61,497 nt of DNA from SCUD01 sp036824505. GTDB taxonomy: Bacteria; Pseudomonadota; Gammaproteobacteria; Steroidobacterales; Steroidobacteraceae. Location of the stretch: NCBI GenBank assembly GCA_036824505.1, contig DAITAA010000020.1, positions 1-61,497 on the forward strand, read 5' to 3'. The notes under the pieces were generated by a model. The model worked only from the letters and a program-made list of their open reading frames with translations, had not been told where the DNA came from and ran no database searches. This document shows positions 51,497 through 60,885 of the stretch, piece by piece; position 1 is the first letter of the stretch; the number at the start of each line of letters is the position of its first letter. The translations under genes and the position numbers were made by a program.

Positions 51497-52645
51497 ATGG
51501 GCGGCGCACAGGGCGACCGGCGCCGCGAACTCCTGCTGGATCTTTACCGGAGCGCATTGTCTGCCGTGGATAGTCGCCGGCGCGTGCGGGCCGCGCTCTC
51601 CGCGGATCAGGATGAGCGGCCCGTCAGCATTCTTGCGGTCGGCAAAGCGGCATCCACGATGACGCAGGGCGCGCTCGATGCACTGGGTGCGCGGGTGGTG
51701 CGCGGCCTGGTCATCGCGCCGGACGACGGTCTCGCCGATGATCTGCGCGCGTATCCGCAGATTGGCTTTCAGGCCGGCGACCACCCGATGCCGGGGGAGC
51801 ACAGCCTCGCGGCGGGCAGCGCTGCGCTCTCATTCGCGGGCGCCACACCGGCCGGCAGTCGCGTGCTGTTGCTCGTATCGGGCGGGGCATCGGCGCTCCT
51901 CGAAGTGCTGGCACCGGGTGTCACGCTCGCAGAACTGCGGCGGCTGAATGAATGGGGTCATGCCGAAGCCGTCGACATCGCGACGCTGAACGCAAAACGT
52001 GCAGCCCTGTCGCTGGTCAAGGCCGGCCGCCTGCCCAGACTGTTTCGTGATTGCGATGTCGAGGGCCTGATGATCTCGGACGTGCCAGACGATGATCCCG
52101 CGGTGCTCGGCTCGGGATTGCTGGCGAGTCCGCAATGCCGCGTCACGCTGGTCGGCTGTCTCGACGATGCGCTGGATGCGGCGCTTCGCGCAGCGCGCGC
52201 GCGCGGGCTCGACCCGAAACGCGCGGCCGCCCGGCTTTCGGGGGAAGCCGCTGCGGCGGCCCGCACTGCCTGCCATGAGTTCGCCGTCGGCGGCGCGAAT
52301 CTGCAGCTGTGGGGCGGCGAGACTGTCGTCCGACTTCCGGCGCAGCCCGGGCGAGGCGGACGTTGCCAGCATTTCGCCTTGGCCGCCGCGCAGCAGATTG
52401 CGGGCCACCGGGAACTCCTGGTCCTGGCGGCGGGAACCGATGGTCGCGATGGCGCGAGCGAGGATGCGGGCGCAATCGTCGACGGCGACACCCTCGCGCG
52501 CGCACGGGAAGCAGGCTATGACGCGGGAGAATGCCTGGCGGCAGCGGATAGCGGCAGTCTGCTCGAAGCCACTGGTGACCTGATCTACACGGGACCGACC
52601 GGCACGAATGTCGGCGACCTGATGATGATGCTCAGGCTAGAATAA
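51497..52645 (+). CDS. Glycerate 2-kinase (DUF4147/MOFRL family)
   Basis: A 382-residue two-domain kinase of the GckA/TtuD family that phosphorylates D-glycerate at the 2-position. The N-terminal domain has ILAVGKAASTM, AGDHPMPGEHSLAAG and LLLVSGGASALLE; the C-terminal MOFRL domain has GGRCQHFALAAA and LAAGTDGRDG. The usual GRNQE of the MOFRL motif reads GRCQH. It follows purF by 11 bases and precedes the receiver-kinase gene by four, so it may be read through from the purF operon. Its place in a glyoxylate or serine route is inference. Confidence 0.88.
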   Translation: MGGAQGDRRRELLLDLYRSALSAVDSRRRVRAALSADQDERPVSILAVGKAASTMTQGALDALGARVVRGLVIAPDDGLADDLRAYPQIGFQAGDHPMPGEHSLAAGSAALSFAGATPAGSRVLLLVSGGASALLEVLAPGVTLAELRRLNEWGHAEAVDIATLNAKRAALSLVKAGRLPRLFRDCDVEGLMISDVPDDDPAVLGSGLLASPQCRVTLVGCLDDALDAALRAARARGLDPKRAAARLSGEAAAAARTACHEFAVGGANLQLWGGETVVRLPAQPGRGGRCQHFALAAAQQIAGHRELLVLAAGTDGRDGASEDAGAIVDGDTLARAREAGYDAGECLAAADSGSLLEATGDLIYTGPTGTNVGDLMMMLRLE

Positions 52646-52649
52646 AAAC

Positions 52650-53915
52650 ATGACGGCCAGGATTCTGATCATCGACGAGCAGGATGTCTATCGGCGCCTG
52701 TTGACGCGTCACGTGGCGACAGGCTTCGATTCACCGAGCATCGCCGAGTACGATCCGGTGGCACAGGGCAAGCTGCCGGCCGATTTTTCCGGCAGTGCCT
52801 ACGATGCCGTGCTGCTGGGCGATACACCGGGTCAGGCGGATGGCCTGGCATGGCTACGCGACCTGAGCCGGCGCAACGGCTTTCCACCGATCATCTATCT
52901 GCTGTCCGCGCCGACAGCGGAGTCCGAGGAAGCCGCTATTGCGGCTGGCGCGCACGCCTGCCTGTCCAAGACCAGGATCGACCATGACCGGCTCATCGAA
53001 GCGCTGCGCGCGGCGCAGGCGAGGCGGGGCAAGGCACTGCCGCCGTCGCCACGCGCGGATGACTCGCCGCGCGGGACACGCTTTGGCGACGCGACGATCC
53101 GTGGTTACCGGCTGGTCGATCAGATTGCCGAGAATCCGGTCTCTTCCGTCTATCTGGCGCAAAGCGAGCGGACCGGCGAGCAGGTCGTGCTGAAGGTGCT
53201 GAGGCAGCCGCCGGACGATGGTGCCGGCGCCAGGACATTCGATCGTTTCCTGCGCGAGTACCAGATCGCCGCCGATATCAAGCATCCAAACATCGCACGC
53301 GTCTACGATTTCGGCGTCAGCGATGATCATGCATTCATCGTGATGGAATATTTTCCGCTCGGCGACCTGCGGACCCGCATCAAGAGCGGCATGAAACCCC
53401 TTCAGGCCCTGAAATTCCTGCGGCAGATGGCCGAGGCGCTCACGGTCCTGCACAGAGCCGGTGTGCAACATCGCGACCTGAAGCCCGGCAACGTCATGCT
53501 GCGCGACGAGTCTTCGGTGGCCCTGATCGATTACGGGCTGTCGAAGCAGCTCCAACTCGATGCGGCGATCACCAGCAGCGGCGAGATTTTCGGAACGCCG
53601 TACTACATGAGCCCGGAGCAGGGCCATGGCCGCGAAACGGACGAGCGCAGCGACATCTACAGCCTGGGCGTCATTTTCTACGAGATGTTGATGCGCCGTA
53701 AGCCGTATGTCGCCGGCACGCCGATGCAGGTGATCTACAAGCACGCGCATTCGCCATTGCCGGAACTGCCAACGGAGTTCAAGAACCTCGAAGAAATCCT
53801 CTACAACTGCATTGCCAAGGAACCGGCGCATCGCTACAAGAGCGCGGCGATACTCGCGGAAATTGCAGGGGAGTACGAGGGCTACGAACTCGAGCGGGTG
53901 CCCGGCGCACCCTAG
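52650..53915 (+). CDS. Receiver-like domain fused to a Ser/Thr protein kinase
   Basis: A 421-residue soluble protein. Residues about 1-125 resemble a response-regulator receiver: an acidic pair in LIIDEQDVYRRLL and the lysine in ACLSKTRID. At the usual phosphoacceptor place the text reads VLLGDTPG, so the aspartate is shifted by one. Residues about 150-415 form a Hanks kinase: KVLRQ lysine, HRDLKPGNVM loop, metal site DYG in place of DFG, and SPEQGHG. No membrane helix is seen. The layout matches receiver-kinase proteins known from a few gammaproteobacteria. It is the last gene before convergent lpxH. Confidence 0.85.
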   Translation: MTARILIIDEQDVYRRLLTRHVATGFDSPSIAEYDPVAQGKLPADFSGSAYDAVLLGDTPGQADGLAWLRDLSRRNGFPPIIYLLSAPTAESEEAAIAAGAHACLSKTRIDHDRLIEALRAAQARRGKALPPSPRADDSPRGTRFGDATIRGYRLVDQIAENPVSSVYLAQSERTGEQVVLKVLRQPPDDGAGARTFDRFLREYQIAADIKHPNIARVYDFGVSDDHAFIVMEYFPLGDLRTRIKSGMKPLQALKFLRQMAEALTVLHRAGVQHRDLKPGNVMLRDESSVALIDYGLSKQLQLDAAITSSGEIFGTPYYMSPEQGHGRETDERSDIYSLGVIFYEMLMRRKPYVAGTPMQVIYKHAHSPLPELPTEFKNLEEILYNCIAKEPAHRYKSAAILAEIAGEYEGYELERVPGAP

Positions 53916-53938
53916 TCGACGGCCCCAGGGGCAGCCCT

Positions 53939-54661
53939 TCAGACGGGCCACGACTCCAGCCGGAAGCCCGCCGGATCCCAGTGCAGCACGCTGGCGGTCG
54001 AATGCCAGGCGCCCAGCACTATCCGCGTACATTCTTCGCCGTCGATCTTGAATCGGTGCGTGCCGGGCCGATGCGTGTGACCGTGAATCATGGTGCGCAC
54101 GCCGGACTCGCGCATCAGCGTCTCGACGGCAGCCTGATTCACATCCGTGATGTATTCGCCCGCGGCGGCCAGATGCTCGCGGCTGCCGGCCCGCGCCTCG
54201 GTCGCAAGCCGCCGGCGGCTCGCAAGCGGCAGTGCCAGGAAGCCGCGCCGCAAGCCCGGATCGCGCACCAGCGCACGCAGCCGCTGGTAGGCGCCATCAT
54301 CGACGCACAGGCCGTCGCCATGACTGAGCAGCACGCGATCCTTGCCGATCGTCACGATCACCGGATCAGCGAGAAGCGTGGCCCCGGTATCCGCGCAGAA
54401 TCGCTCGCCGAGCAGGAAGTCGCGATTGCCATGCATCAGGTAGAGCAGGGTGCCGCGCGCCGTCACGGCTGCGAGCGCCGCCATGACCTCGCGATGGGCA
54501 GGCTCGGGATCGTCGTCGCCAAGCCAGGCCTCGAAGATGTCACCGAGCAGATAGAGGGAACCGGCGCCCTGCGCCGGGCCGGCGAGAAACCGGAGAAAGC
54601 GCTCTGCGATTTCCGGTGTGGATGGATCGAGATGCAGGTCGGAAGCGAACCAGGTGCTCAC
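53939..54661 (-). CDS. lpxH: UDP-2,3-diacylglucosamine diphosphatase LpxH
   Basis: Calcineurin-like phosphoesterase of lipid A synthesis that cleaves UDP-2,3-diacylglucosamine to lipid X, acting at the inner face of the membrane. The 240 residues have the metal-binding D8 and H10 (SDLHLD), LLGDIFEAW, HGNRDFL, SHGDGLC and GHTHRP motifs, all expected of LpxH. It starts at a GTG overlapping the cyclophilin stop in GTGA. Its presence shows that the cell makes lipopolysaccharide. Confidence 0.95.
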   Translation of the reverse strand: MSTWFASDLHLDPSTPEIAERFLRFLAGPAQGAGSLYLLGDIFEAWLGDDDPEPAHREVMAALAAVTARGTLLYLMHGNRDFLLGERFCADTGATLLADPVIVTIGKDRVLLSHGDGLCVDDGAYQRLRALVRDPGLRRGFLALPLASRRRLATEARAGSREHLAAAGEYITDVNQAAVETLMRESGVRTMIHGHTHRPGTHRFKIDGEECTRIVLGAWHSTASVLHWDPAGFRLESWPV

Positions 54662-55272
54662 TCGGGGCTCTTGGCCTCCGCCGCGGGCACAGGCGCAGGT
54701 GCAGTTTCGATGACCCAGGCGCGCTTTATGACCGGCCGGTCGACCGGGACATCCGCGCCGAAATTGGGAACCGTTTCGGTCACCAGATGTGCGATGCGAT
54801 CGACGACATCCATTCCCTCCACGACCCTGCCGAATACCGCGTAACCCCAGCGGCTGGGCAGGGGATCGAGGGCGGCGTTATCCATCAGGTTGATGTAGAA
54901 CTGGGACGAGCCGGAATGCGGGCTCTCTTCGCGCGCGAGGCCCACCGTACCGCGGCGGTTCGAAAGGCCATTGCCGCTTTCATTGGGTATCGGCGCGTGA
55001 GCCTGGCGTGCCGCAAGGTTGGCATCGTATCCGCCGCCCTGCACGACAAAGTTCGCAATGACCCTGTGGAATACGGTGCCGTCGTAATAACCGTCGCGCA
55101 CGTAGCGCAGGAAATTCTCGGCGGACAAGGGCGCGCGCACCGTATCGAGCTCCAGCACGAAAGCACCCAGCGAGGTCTCGACCCGCACCCGCGGCGCGAG
55201 CGAACTCGACGGTTGCGCGGCCGCGAGGGCGGGTATCAGGGCGAGCAGCAGGATGGCGGCGCGGTGCGGCAT
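54658..55272 (-). CDS. Periplasmic cyclophilin-type peptidyl-prolyl isomerase
   Basis: A 204-residue cyclophilin (PpiA-like) with an N-terminal signal peptide of about 19 residues ending at ALAAAQ. Catalytic blocks include NFLRYVRDGYYDGTVFHRVIANFVVQGG (arginine in FHRV) and GLAREESPHSGSSQFYINLMDN. The C-terminus is an alanine/proline-rich tail. Operons pairing a cyclophilin with lpxH are common in gammaproteobacteria (ppiB-lpxH in E. coli), although E. coli PpiB has no signal peptide. It is divergent from gltX, 77 bases apart. Confidence 0.92.
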   Translation of the reverse strand: MPHRAAILLLALIPALAAAQPSSSLAPRVRVETSLGAFVLELDTVRAPLSAENFLRYVRDGYYDGTVFHRVIANFVVQGGGYDANLAARQAHAPIPNESGNGLSNRRGTVGLAREESPHSGSSQFYINLMDNAALDPLPSRWGYAVFGRVVEGMDVVDRIAHLVTETVPNFGADVPVDRPVIKRAWVIETAPAPVPAAEAKSPE

Positions 55273-55349
55273 GGGATGATTCCTCCGGGGGATATTAGCG
55301 CACCCCGGCGCGTGAGACGCCGTGCCCGATCCCGTAGACTGTCCCGCCC

Positions 55350-56762
55350 ATGGACCCAGGGACCGTCACGCGTTTCGCGCCCAGCCCGACCGGCGCATTG
55401 CACCTTGGCAATGCGCGGACGGCGCTCTTCAGCTTCCTGCTCGGCCGCGCCTCTGGCGGGCGCTTCATCCTGCGCGTCGAGGACAGCGACCGCGAGCGCG
55501 GCGGACCGGAATTTGAGGCTTCGCAGCTCGCCGACCTCGCCTGGCTGGGTCTGTCGTGGGACGCGGGGCCGGACCGCGATGACGGCCGTGGCCCATACCG
55601 GCAGTCTGAACGCGGGCCCATTTACGACGGGCTGTATGCAAGTCTCGAGCGTGAAGGCCACGCCTACCCCTGCTATTGCACACCGATCGAGCTCGACGTC
55701 GCGCGCCGGGCGCAGCTGGCTGCCGGCCAGCCGCCCCGCTACCCCGGCACCTGCCGTGAACTCAGTGCCACTGCGCGCGCCGCGCGGGTCGCGGAGGGCC
55801 GCCAGCCGGCATTGAGATTCCGGGTGCCCGATGCCGGGGTCATTGAATTCGAGGACCTGATCCGCGGCGCGCAGTCCGTTGCTGCCACCACGATCGGGGA
55901 CTTCGTGCTGCGCCGCGCTGACGGCGGCCCGATGTTCTTCTTCTGCAATGCCGTGGACGACGCGCTGATGGGCGTGACACAGGTGCTGCGTGGCGACGAT
56001 CACCTGAGCAACACGCCGCGTCAGTTGCTGCTGCTGCGGGCACTCAAGCTGCCGGCCCCGCGCTATGGCCATCTGCCACTGCTGGTGGACGCAAGCGGCG
56101 CGCCATTGTCCAAGCGCCGCGGCAGCGCCACGGTCGGGGAATTGCGCGCACGCGGCTACCTCGCGGCGGCCATTGGCAACTATCTGCTCCGTCTCGGGCA
56201 CACGGGCGCTCGGGATGATTGGCTGGCCCCGGCAGATTTCGCGCGCCACTTCAGACTCGATTGCCTGGGGCGGGCGCCGGCGCATTTCGACGCGGCCCAG
56301 CTCGATCACTGGCAGCGCGAGGCGGTCCGGCGGCTCTCGCCCGAACAGGCAGTTCATTGGCTCGATGCCGAACTACCCACCGGCTGGTCGGCCCAGGAAC
56401 GCCTGCAGCTTGCGGGCCTGTTGCGGGGCAATCTGCTGTTTCCGGCCGATGCCGCGGGCTGGCTGCCGGTGCTCTGCGGTGAGCTGGCGCCGCTTGCCGC
56501 GGAGGACAGCACCGTGCTGGCAGAGGCCGGTCCGGCCTTCTTCGAAGCGGCGCTCGCTGCCTATCGCGAGGCTGGCGCGGATTTCGGGGCGCTGGGACGC
56601 GAGCTGAAGCAGCGCACCGGGCGCAAGGGCGCGGCGCTCTTCATGCCGCTGCGCATCGCACTGACCGGCCGGCGCGACGGGCCCGAACTTGCGGCATTGC
56701 TGCCGGCGATTCCACCCGCACTGGTGCGGGCGCGCCTCGCCGGCGCAGCGCAGGTCCACTGA
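55350..56762 (+). CDS. gltX: Glutamyl-tRNA synthetase
   Basis: Class I aminoacyl-tRNA synthetase. The 470 residues carry the HIGH-type motif in PSPTGALHLGNAR and the KMSKS-type motif in APLSKRRG, with the RVEDSDRER loop binding ATP and the C-terminal anticodon-binding domain present. Full length excludes the short glutamyl-Q synthetase. The zinc-site cysteines are reduced to CYCTP and CREL, a variation seen in several bacteria. The gene is 11 bases before cysS. Confidence 0.94.
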   Translation: MDPGTVTRFAPSPTGALHLGNARTALFSFLLGRASGGRFILRVEDSDRERGGPEFEASQLADLAWLGLSWDAGPDRDDGRGPYRQSERGPIYDGLYASLEREGHAYPCYCTPIELDVARRAQLAAGQPPRYPGTCRELSATARAARVAEGRQPALRFRVPDAGVIEFEDLIRGAQSVAATTIGDFVLRRADGGPMFFFCNAVDDALMGVTQVLRGDDHLSNTPRQLLLLRALKLPAPRYGHLPLLVDASGAPLSKRRGSATVGELRARGYLAAAIGNYLLRLGHTGARDDWLAPADFARHFRLDCLGRAPAHFDAAQLDHWQREAVRRLSPEQAVHWLDAELPTGWSAQERLQLAGLLRGNLLFPADAAGWLPVLCGELAPLAAEDSTVLAEAGPAFFEAALAAYREAGADFGALGRELKQRTGRKGAALFMPLRIALTGRRDGPELAALLPAIPPALVRARLAGAAQVH

Positions 56763-56773
56763 GGCGGCAGTCG

Positions 56774-58201
56774 ATGCTCGAGATTCATAACTCGATGACC
56801 GGGCGCAAGGAGCCGTTTCGCGAACTCGTGCCGGGGCGGGTCGGCATGTACGTCTGCGGCATGACGGTCTATGACCACATCCATGTCGGTCACGCGCGCT
56901 CGCAGATCGTATTCGACGTGGTGCGTCGCTGGCTGCAGGCCTCCGGCTACCAGGTCAACTACGTGCGAAACATCACGGACATTGACGACAAGATCATCAA
57001 TCGCGCGCGTGAACGGGGTGAATCGGTGGAAGCCCTGACGGCACGCCACATCGAGTCGATGAACGAGGACTTCGCGGCGCTCGGGATCGCGCCTGCCGAT
57101 CATGAGCCGCGCGCGACCCGGTTCATGCCCGAGATCATCGCGATGATCACGACGCTGATCGCGAAGGGCCATGCCTATGTGGGCACAAGCGGCGACGTGC
57201 TGTATTCCGTCTCGAGTTTCAAGCCCTATGGGCAACTGTCGGGCAAGAAGCTCGCCGACCTGCGTTCCGGCGCGCGCGTCGAGGTGGACGAGCAGAAGCG
57301 CGATCCACTCGACTTCGTGCTGTGGAAGCGCGCCAAGCCCGGCGAGCCGTCCTGGGATTCGCCCTGGGGCGGCGGCCGCCCTGGCTGGCACATCGAATGC
57401 TCCGCGATGGCGGTTGCGCTGCTCGGCGGGCATTTCGACATCCATGGTGGCGGCATGGACCTGAAATTCCCGCATCACGAGAATGAGATCGCACAGTCCT
57501 GCGCGGCCTGCGGCACGCCATTCGTCAATGTCTGGATGCACAACGGTTTTGTGCGCGTCAATGACGAGAAGATGTCGAAGTCGCTCGGCAACTTCTTTAC
57601 GGTGCGCGAGGTGCTGCCACGGCTCCGGCCGGAGGTGCTGCGCGCCTTCGTGCTGGCGAGCCATTACCGCGGCCCGATCAACTATGGTGAGGACAACCTG
57701 CGTCAGGCCGATGCGGCATTGCAGCGGCTTTACCTCGCGCTGCGCGACGTCAAAAAAGGGGACGCACCCCCTTTACTCGGGGAAAGGGGTGCGTCCCCTT
57801 TTTCCCGCCGTTTCACGGAGGCGATGGACGACGACTTCAATACGCCCGAGGCGCTCGCCGCGATTCAGTCGCTGGCGCGCGAGCTGAATGTTGCCAAGGC
57901 CGCAGGCAATGCGAATGCGGCTGCGGGGCTCGCGGCGGAATTGCGCCATCTGGGTGGCATCCTGGGATTGCTCGAGCAGCCGCCCGAGAAATGGCTAGCG
58001 ACGCATTCGGAGCTAACGGGCACGACGGAGGCTTCGGCCGGCCGGCCGGAGCCCGCCGAGATCGACCGCCTCGTTGCGGCGCGCACCGAGGCCAGGCGAG
58101 CGCGCAACTGGGCGGAGTCGGACCGGATCCGTGACGAGCTTGCCGGCCATGGCGTGGTCCTCGAGGACGGACCGACGGGCACCAGCTGGCGCTGGCAGTA
58201 G
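56774..58201 (+). CDS. cysS: Cysteinyl-tRNA synthetase with in-frame repeat insertion
   Basis: Class I synthetase charging tRNA-Cys. The 475 residues include the zinc and HIGH region MYVCGMTVYDHIHVGHAR, the WHIECSAM block and KMSKSLGNF. Family proteins have a variable link between the helix LRDVK and the strongly conserved EAMDDDFNTPEAL. Here this link contains 17 extra residues (about 327-343, reading KKGDAPPLLGERGASPF) encoded exactly by a 51-base hairpin repeat, so the insertion keeps the reading frame. The site is a surface loop at the start of the anticodon-stem-binding helical bundle, which probably tolerates it. Confidence 0.95.
   Translation: MLEIHNSMTGRKEPFRELVPGRVGMYVCGMTVYDHIHVGHARSQIVFDVVRRWLQASGYQVNYVRNITDIDDKIINRARERGESVEALTARHIESMNEDFAALGIAPADHEPRATRFMPEIIAMITTLIAKGHAYVGTSGDVLYSVSSFKPYGQLSGKKLADLRSGARVEVDEQKRDPLDFVLWKRAKPGEPSWDSPWGGGRPGWHIECSAMAVALLGGHFDIHGGGMDLKFPHHENEIAQSCAACGTPFVNVWMHNGFVRVNDEKMSKSLGNFFTVREVLPRLRPEVLRAFVLASHYRGPINYGEDNLRQADAALQRLYLALRDVKKGDAPPLLGERGASPFSRRFTEAMDDDFNTPEALAAIQSLARELNVAKAAGNANAAAGLAAELRHLGGILGLLEQPPEKWLATHSELTGTTEASAGRPEPAEIDRLVAARTEARRARNWAESDRIRDELAGHGVVLEDGPTGTSWRWQ
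57753..57803. repeat. REP-like hairpin repeat inside cysS
   Basis: Arms AAAAAGGGGACGCACCCCC and its near-complement GGGGTGCGTCCCCTTTTT, extended by TTT/AAA next to an eight-base loop ACTCGGGG, form a stem of about 21 base pairs with one bulged C. It resembles the element after ettA (15780-15827) in arm ends and general build. With one flanking base pair it occupies 17 codons without stops in the cysS frame. Confidence 0.8.
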
Positions 58202-58235
58202 CGATCGGGCGCCGGCCTGCGGCGCGGCAAAAAGA

Positions 58236-58259
58236 AAAGGGGCGCCGAGGCGCCCCTTT
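58236..58259 (-). terminator. Rho-independent terminator for the TonB-dependent receptor gene
   Basis: A perfect 11-base-pair stem AAAGGGGCGCC/GGCGCCCCTTT with a two-base loop (in practice a four-base loop) lies between the ends of cysS and the receptor gene. Read on the minus strand the stem is followed by TCTTTTTG, a good U-tract. On the plus strand only TTTCCCG follows, so it may act less well for cysS. Confidence 0.85.
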
Positions 58260-58281
58260 CCCGTCAGACAATCGCCAGGAC

Positions 58282-60885
58282 CTAGAACGTGTAGGTCGTC
58301 TTCAGGCTCCAGAAGCGCCCGCGCGGGTTGTGAACATCCCGCACGTAGCCGTACAGGTCATTGTCTCCGTCGCCGATCGCGAATGGCGGCTTCTCATCAA
58401 ACACGTTGTCGATGCTGAGCGCGATACGCGTGTTCTTGAGGCCCGTGTAGGTGAATTGCACATTCGCCGTCGTGGAGGAACCGACTTTGTGGCCCGGGGA
58501 TCCTACTGGCGGTGACAGCAGGCGGAAGTCATTGAACGAACTGATGTAGTTGATGCGGGAATAGATTCCCCAATCACCGATCTGGTAATTGCCGGTCAAC
58601 GCGGCGCGGTCTTCCGGATACTTGTACTCACCGGCCAGTTTCTGCGTTTCGAACGCAAGGCCGCTCGCATCCAGCACTCTCTTATCGAAAGTCAGCAGGT
58701 GCGTGTAGTCAAGACCAAGTGTCAGGTCGCCCGAACCAAGCGGCATGTTCCAATAGGCGGCGAGGTCAAGACCATCCGTCTTCTGTGAGCCGATGTTGAC
58801 GAAGCCGCTGCGGATGAATGACAGCGGGCCCAGCGTGTCGCCCGGGAGCGGCGCGCCACGCACGCAGATCGTGCTGGCCTGATTGTTGCACTCCGCCGTG
58901 TAGATGAAGATGCGCGGCACTTCGTCGATCTTCTTGTCCTGGGTGATATCCCAGTAGTCGAGGGAAATGCTGAACGTTTCGGTCGGCTGCCAGACGGCGC
59001 CGACATTGAAGGTTTCCGACGTCTCCGGCCGCAGGTCAGGATTGCCGGAGAAGATAATCAGGAAGTCGGTGTTCGCGCAGTATGCGGGGTTGTCCGCGCA
59101 ACCGTAGCTGTCGATGAAGAACTCCGACTCCTGCGACGGCCCAAGGCCAATCTGCGCCAGCGACGGTGCCCGGAAGCCCTCGCCCCACGAGGCACGGAAT
59201 GAGATCTGATCGGTCGGCGCCCAGCGCAGCGCCACCTTCGGATTGGTGGTGTCGCCGAAATCGCTGTAGTCGTCGTAACGGCCGGCCAGCTGCAGATCCA
59301 GAGATTCGGCCAGCGGCAAGTCGAACTCGATGAAGGCCGACCAGTTGTTGCGCGAGGCTGCTGCCTGTACTGCTTCAGTACCGAAGATCAGGCCACGCTG
59401 GAACTGGTCGTCCGGAACATCGGACACGTTCTCGTCGCGATACTCGACGCCCGCCGCCACCATCGCCGAGCCCGCCGACATGTCGAACAATGGACCCGTG
59501 ATCTGCGCGTCATACATCGTCAGCTCGGACAGGCCCTGGCGCACCAGGCTGGTCGTGATCGCATTGATTACGTCCGGGGGGTTGATCGCGCCGCCGAACG
59601 GGTTGTAGTTGCCGAGGTCGAGCTGCTGCTGCAGGAAGTCGGTGCGCACCCAGCCCTGGCTGCGACTGCCGGTCTGGGTCGATTCGCTGCGAGCGCGCTG
59701 CAGTGCCACTTCCCAGTCCCAGTCATTCAGTCTGCCGCGCAAGCCCACGACCCCGCGCAGGTTATCCGTATCGATGCTCCACTGGCGCGGGCCGGCATCC
59801 ACCGTCCGGAAACGGCTGATGCCCAAAGTCGTCGCTCCGGGATAGGGGTTGTCAGGGTGAGTGACCGGAATGGTCAGTCCCGCTGTCTCATCCAGCGGCG
59901 TCGGGGCGCCTTGGGCGATCGACCGGTTATGTTGCACCGCGATCTCCGTGAATACCTCGACGCCGCCGCCCAGGCCCTTGTAGCCGTTCAGCATCAATCC
60001 CGTGCGCTCCGATTCGGGAATCAGCAGATTCCACGGGCCGTAGTCATACACGCAGGTCTGGCCAGCCACCTGGGCTGCGGGGCAGCCCGGATCGATCGTG
60101 ATGACGCCATCCACGAAGAATCGCCCCGGGAAGCCGCGCGAGGAACGATTGTCATCGCCGCCCCTGGCTGACTGATCCGCGGATCCCAAGGAACCGCGCT
60201 CGCTGTTTGACAGCGTATCGTTATGGAAATAATCGAAGATCATCGTCAGATTGGAGCCTTCACCGCTCGTGCCCCAGATGGCCGAGGCCGTCGTCTCGGC
60301 CGCGCTGGCTTTCGTGACATCGCCATACCCGGCGGAGACTTCGAAGCCGTCGAAATCCTTGCGCAGCACGATATTGATCACACCCGCGACTGCATCCGAG
60401 CCGTACACCGCGGAAGCGCCGTCCTTCAGCACCTCGACGCGTTCGATGGCGGCAACCGGAATCGTGTTGATGTCGACGAAGTTGGTCGTGACGCTCTCGG
60501 CGAAAGCGCTGATCGCGACGCGCCGGCCATTGACGAGCACCAGCGTCGCGTCGGCGCCGAGGCCGCGCAGGCTGATCGATGCGGCGCCATTCGCCGTCGA
60601 GTCTTGGTTGTTGCCGCGCGTCGAGAACGCGCCATTGCCATTGACCGGAATCTTTTCCAGGAGCTGCTGGAGATTCGAGTAGCCGGACTTCTCGATGGCA
60701 TCCCGATCAACCGTCAGTATCGGCGAGGGGCTCTCGAAGTCAGCGTCGCGCCCGATTCGCGATCCCACGACGTAGATGGTTTCGTCCTGGGCCATCGCCA
60801 ATGGTGCGGTCATGACCGCGGAAAGTCCGACAGCTCCTCCGATCGCAAGCCTGACAGCCCGGGCAAGTGGTGTGCGAGTTTTCAT
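58282..60885 (-). CDS. TonB-dependent outer-membrane receptor
   Basis: A 867-residue outer-membrane transporter. A signal peptide of about 32 residues ends at PLAMAQ, a TonB-box-like ETIYVVGSR follows, then the plug domain (about 45-165, ISLRGLGADATLVLVNGRRV and VEVLKDGASAVYGSDAVAGVINIV) and a 22-strand barrel ending in the phenylalanine of TTYTF. The family subtype resembles the large set of receptors in Xanthomonadales and Sphingomonadales that take up plant or algal oligosaccharides, peptides or other organics; the substrate cannot be told. A clear AGGGGA ribosome-binding site precedes the ATG. No neighbouring transport or degradation genes indicate a ligand. Confidence 0.92.
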   Translation of the reverse strand: MKTRTPLARAVRLAIGGAVGLSAVMTAPLAMAQDETIYVVGSRIGRDADFESPSPILTVDRDAIEKSGYSNLQQLLEKIPVNGNGAFSTRGNNQDSTANGAASISLRGLGADATLVLVNGRRVAISAFAESVTTNFVDINTIPVAAIERVEVLKDGASAVYGSDAVAGVINIVLRKDFDGFEVSAGYGDVTKASAAETTASAIWGTSGEGSNLTMIFDYFHNDTLSNSERGSLGSADQSARGGDDNRSSRGFPGRFFVDGVITIDPGCPAAQVAGQTCVYDYGPWNLLIPESERTGLMLNGYKGLGGGVEVFTEIAVQHNRSIAQGAPTPLDETAGLTIPVTHPDNPYPGATTLGISRFRTVDAGPRQWSIDTDNLRGVVGLRGRLNDWDWEVALQRARSESTQTGSRSQGWVRTDFLQQQLDLGNYNPFGGAINPPDVINAITTSLVRQGLSELTMYDAQITGPLFDMSAGSAMVAAGVEYRDENVSDVPDDQFQRGLIFGTEAVQAAASRNNWSAFIEFDLPLAESLDLQLAGRYDDYSDFGDTTNPKVALRWAPTDQISFRASWGEGFRAPSLAQIGLGPSQESEFFIDSYGCADNPAYCANTDFLIIFSGNPDLRPETSETFNVGAVWQPTETFSISLDYWDITQDKKIDEVPRIFIYTAECNNQASTICVRGAPLPGDTLGPLSFIRSGFVNIGSQKTDGLDLAAYWNMPLGSGDLTLGLDYTHLLTFDKRVLDASGLAFETQKLAGEYKYPEDRAALTGNYQIGDWGIYSRINYISSFNDFRLLSPPVGSPGHKVGSSTTANVQFTYTGLKNTRIALSIDNVFDEKPPFAIGDGDNDLYGYVRDVHNPRGRFWSLKTTYTF

